From: Candidatus Krumholzibacteriia bacterium
GTDB taxonomy: Bacteria > Krumholzibacteriota > Krumholzibacteriia > LZORAL124-64-63
Direction of reading: 5' to 3'
DNA: 6,621 nt
Assembly (NCBI GenBank): GCA_016744275.1
Contig: JADGEP010000220.1
Coordinates: forward strand, 1 to 6,621
Under the pieces are notes generated by a model. That model made no database searches. It was not told the DNA's origin and saw nothing but the letters and a program-made list of their open reading frames with translations. Made by a program: the position numbers and the translations under genes. Positions 5,790-6,621 of the stretch are shown one piece after another; within the stretch, counting starts at the first letter, position 1, and each line of letters starts with the position of its first letter.

Positions 5790-6428
5790 ATGCCTATTCT
5801 GATCACCGACTTCGACGGCACCTTTGCCACCCGCGATTTTTTTGATTTGATCATCGAACGGTGCGATCCGCCCGGAGCCCAAGACGGGTGGCAGGGATTC
5901 CTGGACGGCAAATTGACTCTCAGTGAAGGGCTCGGCGCTGTCTTTTCGTCCTGGCGCACCGATGCCGCCGGCGCTGACGCACTGGTTGCAGCTTTGGCCC
6001 CGGCGCCTGGCACTGTTGAGGCTGTGCATGCTTTGCAGGCTGCGGGTTGGGAAATCACCATCGCTTCGGCGGGGTGTGGGTGGTATATCGAGCGGTTGTT
6101 GGCCCAGATGGGCCTGACGATTCAGGTGCACGCCAGCGCTGGCGTATTCTCTCCGGAAACCGGCCTGTTGATGAGGCCCGATCCTGCCGACCGCTATCAC
6201 CACCCGCAGACGGGAATCGACAAACCGGTGGTGGTGCGCGATGCGCTGGAACGTGACCCGATCGTGGCCTATGCCGGCGACAGCACCACTGACCGCGCAG
6301 GGGCGATGTTGGTCGCGCCGGAAAGGCGATTTGTCACCGGATGGTTGCAAAAGGGATTTGCCCGCGAAGGAGTACCGCACGTGGCGTTTGAAGCCTGGCC
6401 CGAAATCGCCGAACATCTGCTCAAATAA
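5790..6428 (+). CDS. HAD-superfamily phosphatase, related to the MtnX / phosphoserine phosphatase-like group
   Basis: This is a cytosolic phosphohydrolase of 212 residues that is expected to use an aspartyl-phosphate intermediate. Motif I DFDGT gives the nucleophile D7 and the acid/base D9. Motif II is the serine of IASAG (S93). Motif III is probably K145 in GIDK. Motif IV GDSTTD supplies D164 and D168 for Mg2+. The insertion between motifs I and II is helical, as in the C1-cap (subfamily IB) group. The stretch FLDGKLTLSEGLGAVFSS at 37-54 resembles the cap of MtnX, the 2-hydroxy-3-keto-5-methylthiopentenyl-1-phosphate phosphatase of methionine salvage. Other Mtn genes are absent from the window, so the substrate is open: a phosphoserine-like or other small sugar phosphate is equally possible. 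The ATG at 5790 lacks a clear Shine-Dalgarno but is well placed, directly before the first beta strand and motif I. The stop is 3 nt from the end of the convergent neighbour. Confidence 0.88.
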   Translation: MPILITDFDGTFATRDFFDLIIERCDPPGAQDGWQGFLDGKLTLSEGLGAVFSSWRTDAAGADALVAALAPAPGTVEAVHALQAAGWEITIASAGCGWYIERLLAQMGLTIQVHASAGVFSPETGLLMRPDPADRYHHPQTGIDKPVVVRDALERDPIVAYAGDSTTDRAGAMLVAPERRFVTGWLQKGFAREGVPHVAFEAWPEIAEHLLK

Positions 6429-6431
6429 GTC

Positions 6432-6621
6432 TCAGTCGGCGAATGTTTTTTCGATCTCGAGAGCTGTTGCCTCGTCGGTTGGCCCGCGCCGGTCCCGCAG
6501 TTTGTCCACAAAAATGCGGCGCAGTTTTTCCGGTTCATTCTGGCCAAATTTGACCTTGCCGGTCCAGCTGCCGCAGCGCATCCGGTAGACACCAACATGG
6601 GCCAGGGCCTTAGCGTATTGG
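6432..6621 (-). CDS. C-terminal part of an unidentified protein, cut by the window edge
   Basis: An open minus-strand frame enters from the right edge (first full codon at 6620) and ends at a TGA at 6434-6432, giving 62 residues. The segment VGVYRMRCGSWTGKVKFGQNEPEKLRR reads like genuine protein, and it is followed by a charged helical tail DKLRDRRGPTDEATALEIEKTF. A pattern of a VGxxxxxx strand, then a K-x-K-x-x-QN turn, then a charged helix recalls the C-terminus of PaiB-type FMN-binding split-barrel proteins, in which the turn usually reads KLSQN. This is a weak, visual resemblance. It is convergent with the HAD gene at 3 nt spacing, so the two share no room for a terminator. Confidence 0.6.
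   Translation of the reverse strand, partial: QYAKALAHVGVYRMRCGSWTGKVKFGQNEPEKLRRIFVDKLRDRRGPTDEATALEIEKTFAD

Noticed and set aside
5697..6416. A 239-residue minus-strand frame opposite the HAD gene
   Set aside because: The plus-strand frame carries all four HAD motifs. The antisense frame has none and is rich in Arg, His and Pro.
1..6621. Search for a novel multi-gene system, CRISPR array, prophage, transposon or toxin-antitoxin pair
   Set aside because: Every substantial gene is either a recognised housekeeping enzyme or a stand-alone gene. No regularly spaced repeats, transposase, integrase or terminal inverted repeats were seen.

Overview
The window comes from a GC-rich bacterium. It carries four genes of a 2-oxoacid dehydrogenase complex on the minus strand, then a ferritin, a small exported protein and a HAD phosphatase, with gene fragments at both edges. 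The complex has separate E1 alpha and E1 beta subunits, the layout found in Gram-positive-type pyruvate dehydrogenases and in branched-chain 2-oxoacid dehydrogenases. The host phylum cannot be fixed from sequence alone. The exported protein has an Ala-rich signal peptide and an unusual C-terminus ending WGDIKALYR, which faintly suggests a poorly cultured environmental lineage. That is inference only.

Layout: positions 1-3972 hold the operon, read right to left: E1 alpha (3972-2887), E1 beta (2887-1907), E2 acyltransferase (1876-512) and the first 165 residues of E3 lipoamide dehydrogenase (496 to the left edge). The genes are tightly packed: a TAATG overlap, then gaps of 30 and 15 nt. Together the subunits decarboxylate a 2-oxoacid on thiamine diphosphate (E1), pass the acyl group to a lipoyl lysine and then CoA (E2), and reoxidise the lipoyl group with NAD+ (E3). 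Pyruvate is the likeliest substrate, but a branched-chain 2-oxoacid cannot be excluded.

Positions 3973-4322 form a divergent intergenic region with small inverted repeats. A classical non-haem ferritin (ftnA-like, 4323-4835) follows and has its full diiron ligand set. A strong stem-loop with T-runs on both sides (about 4865-4907) ends ferritin transcription and also that of the oppositely oriented gene for a small exported protein of unknown function (5472-4924). Positions 5473-5789 are a second divergent intergenic region with a direct repeat and a 7-bp hairpin. A HAD phosphatase related to the MtnX group (5790-6428) runs tail-to-tail, only 3 nt apart, into the C-terminal part of an unidentified minus-strand gene (6432 to the right edge).

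I see no CRISPR array, transposon, tRNA, rRNA or defence system. Most of the window is ordinary metabolism. The items most worth a second look are the E2 start site, the possible operators, the unknown exported protein with its C-terminal motif, and the possible RNA structure upstream of the HAD gene.
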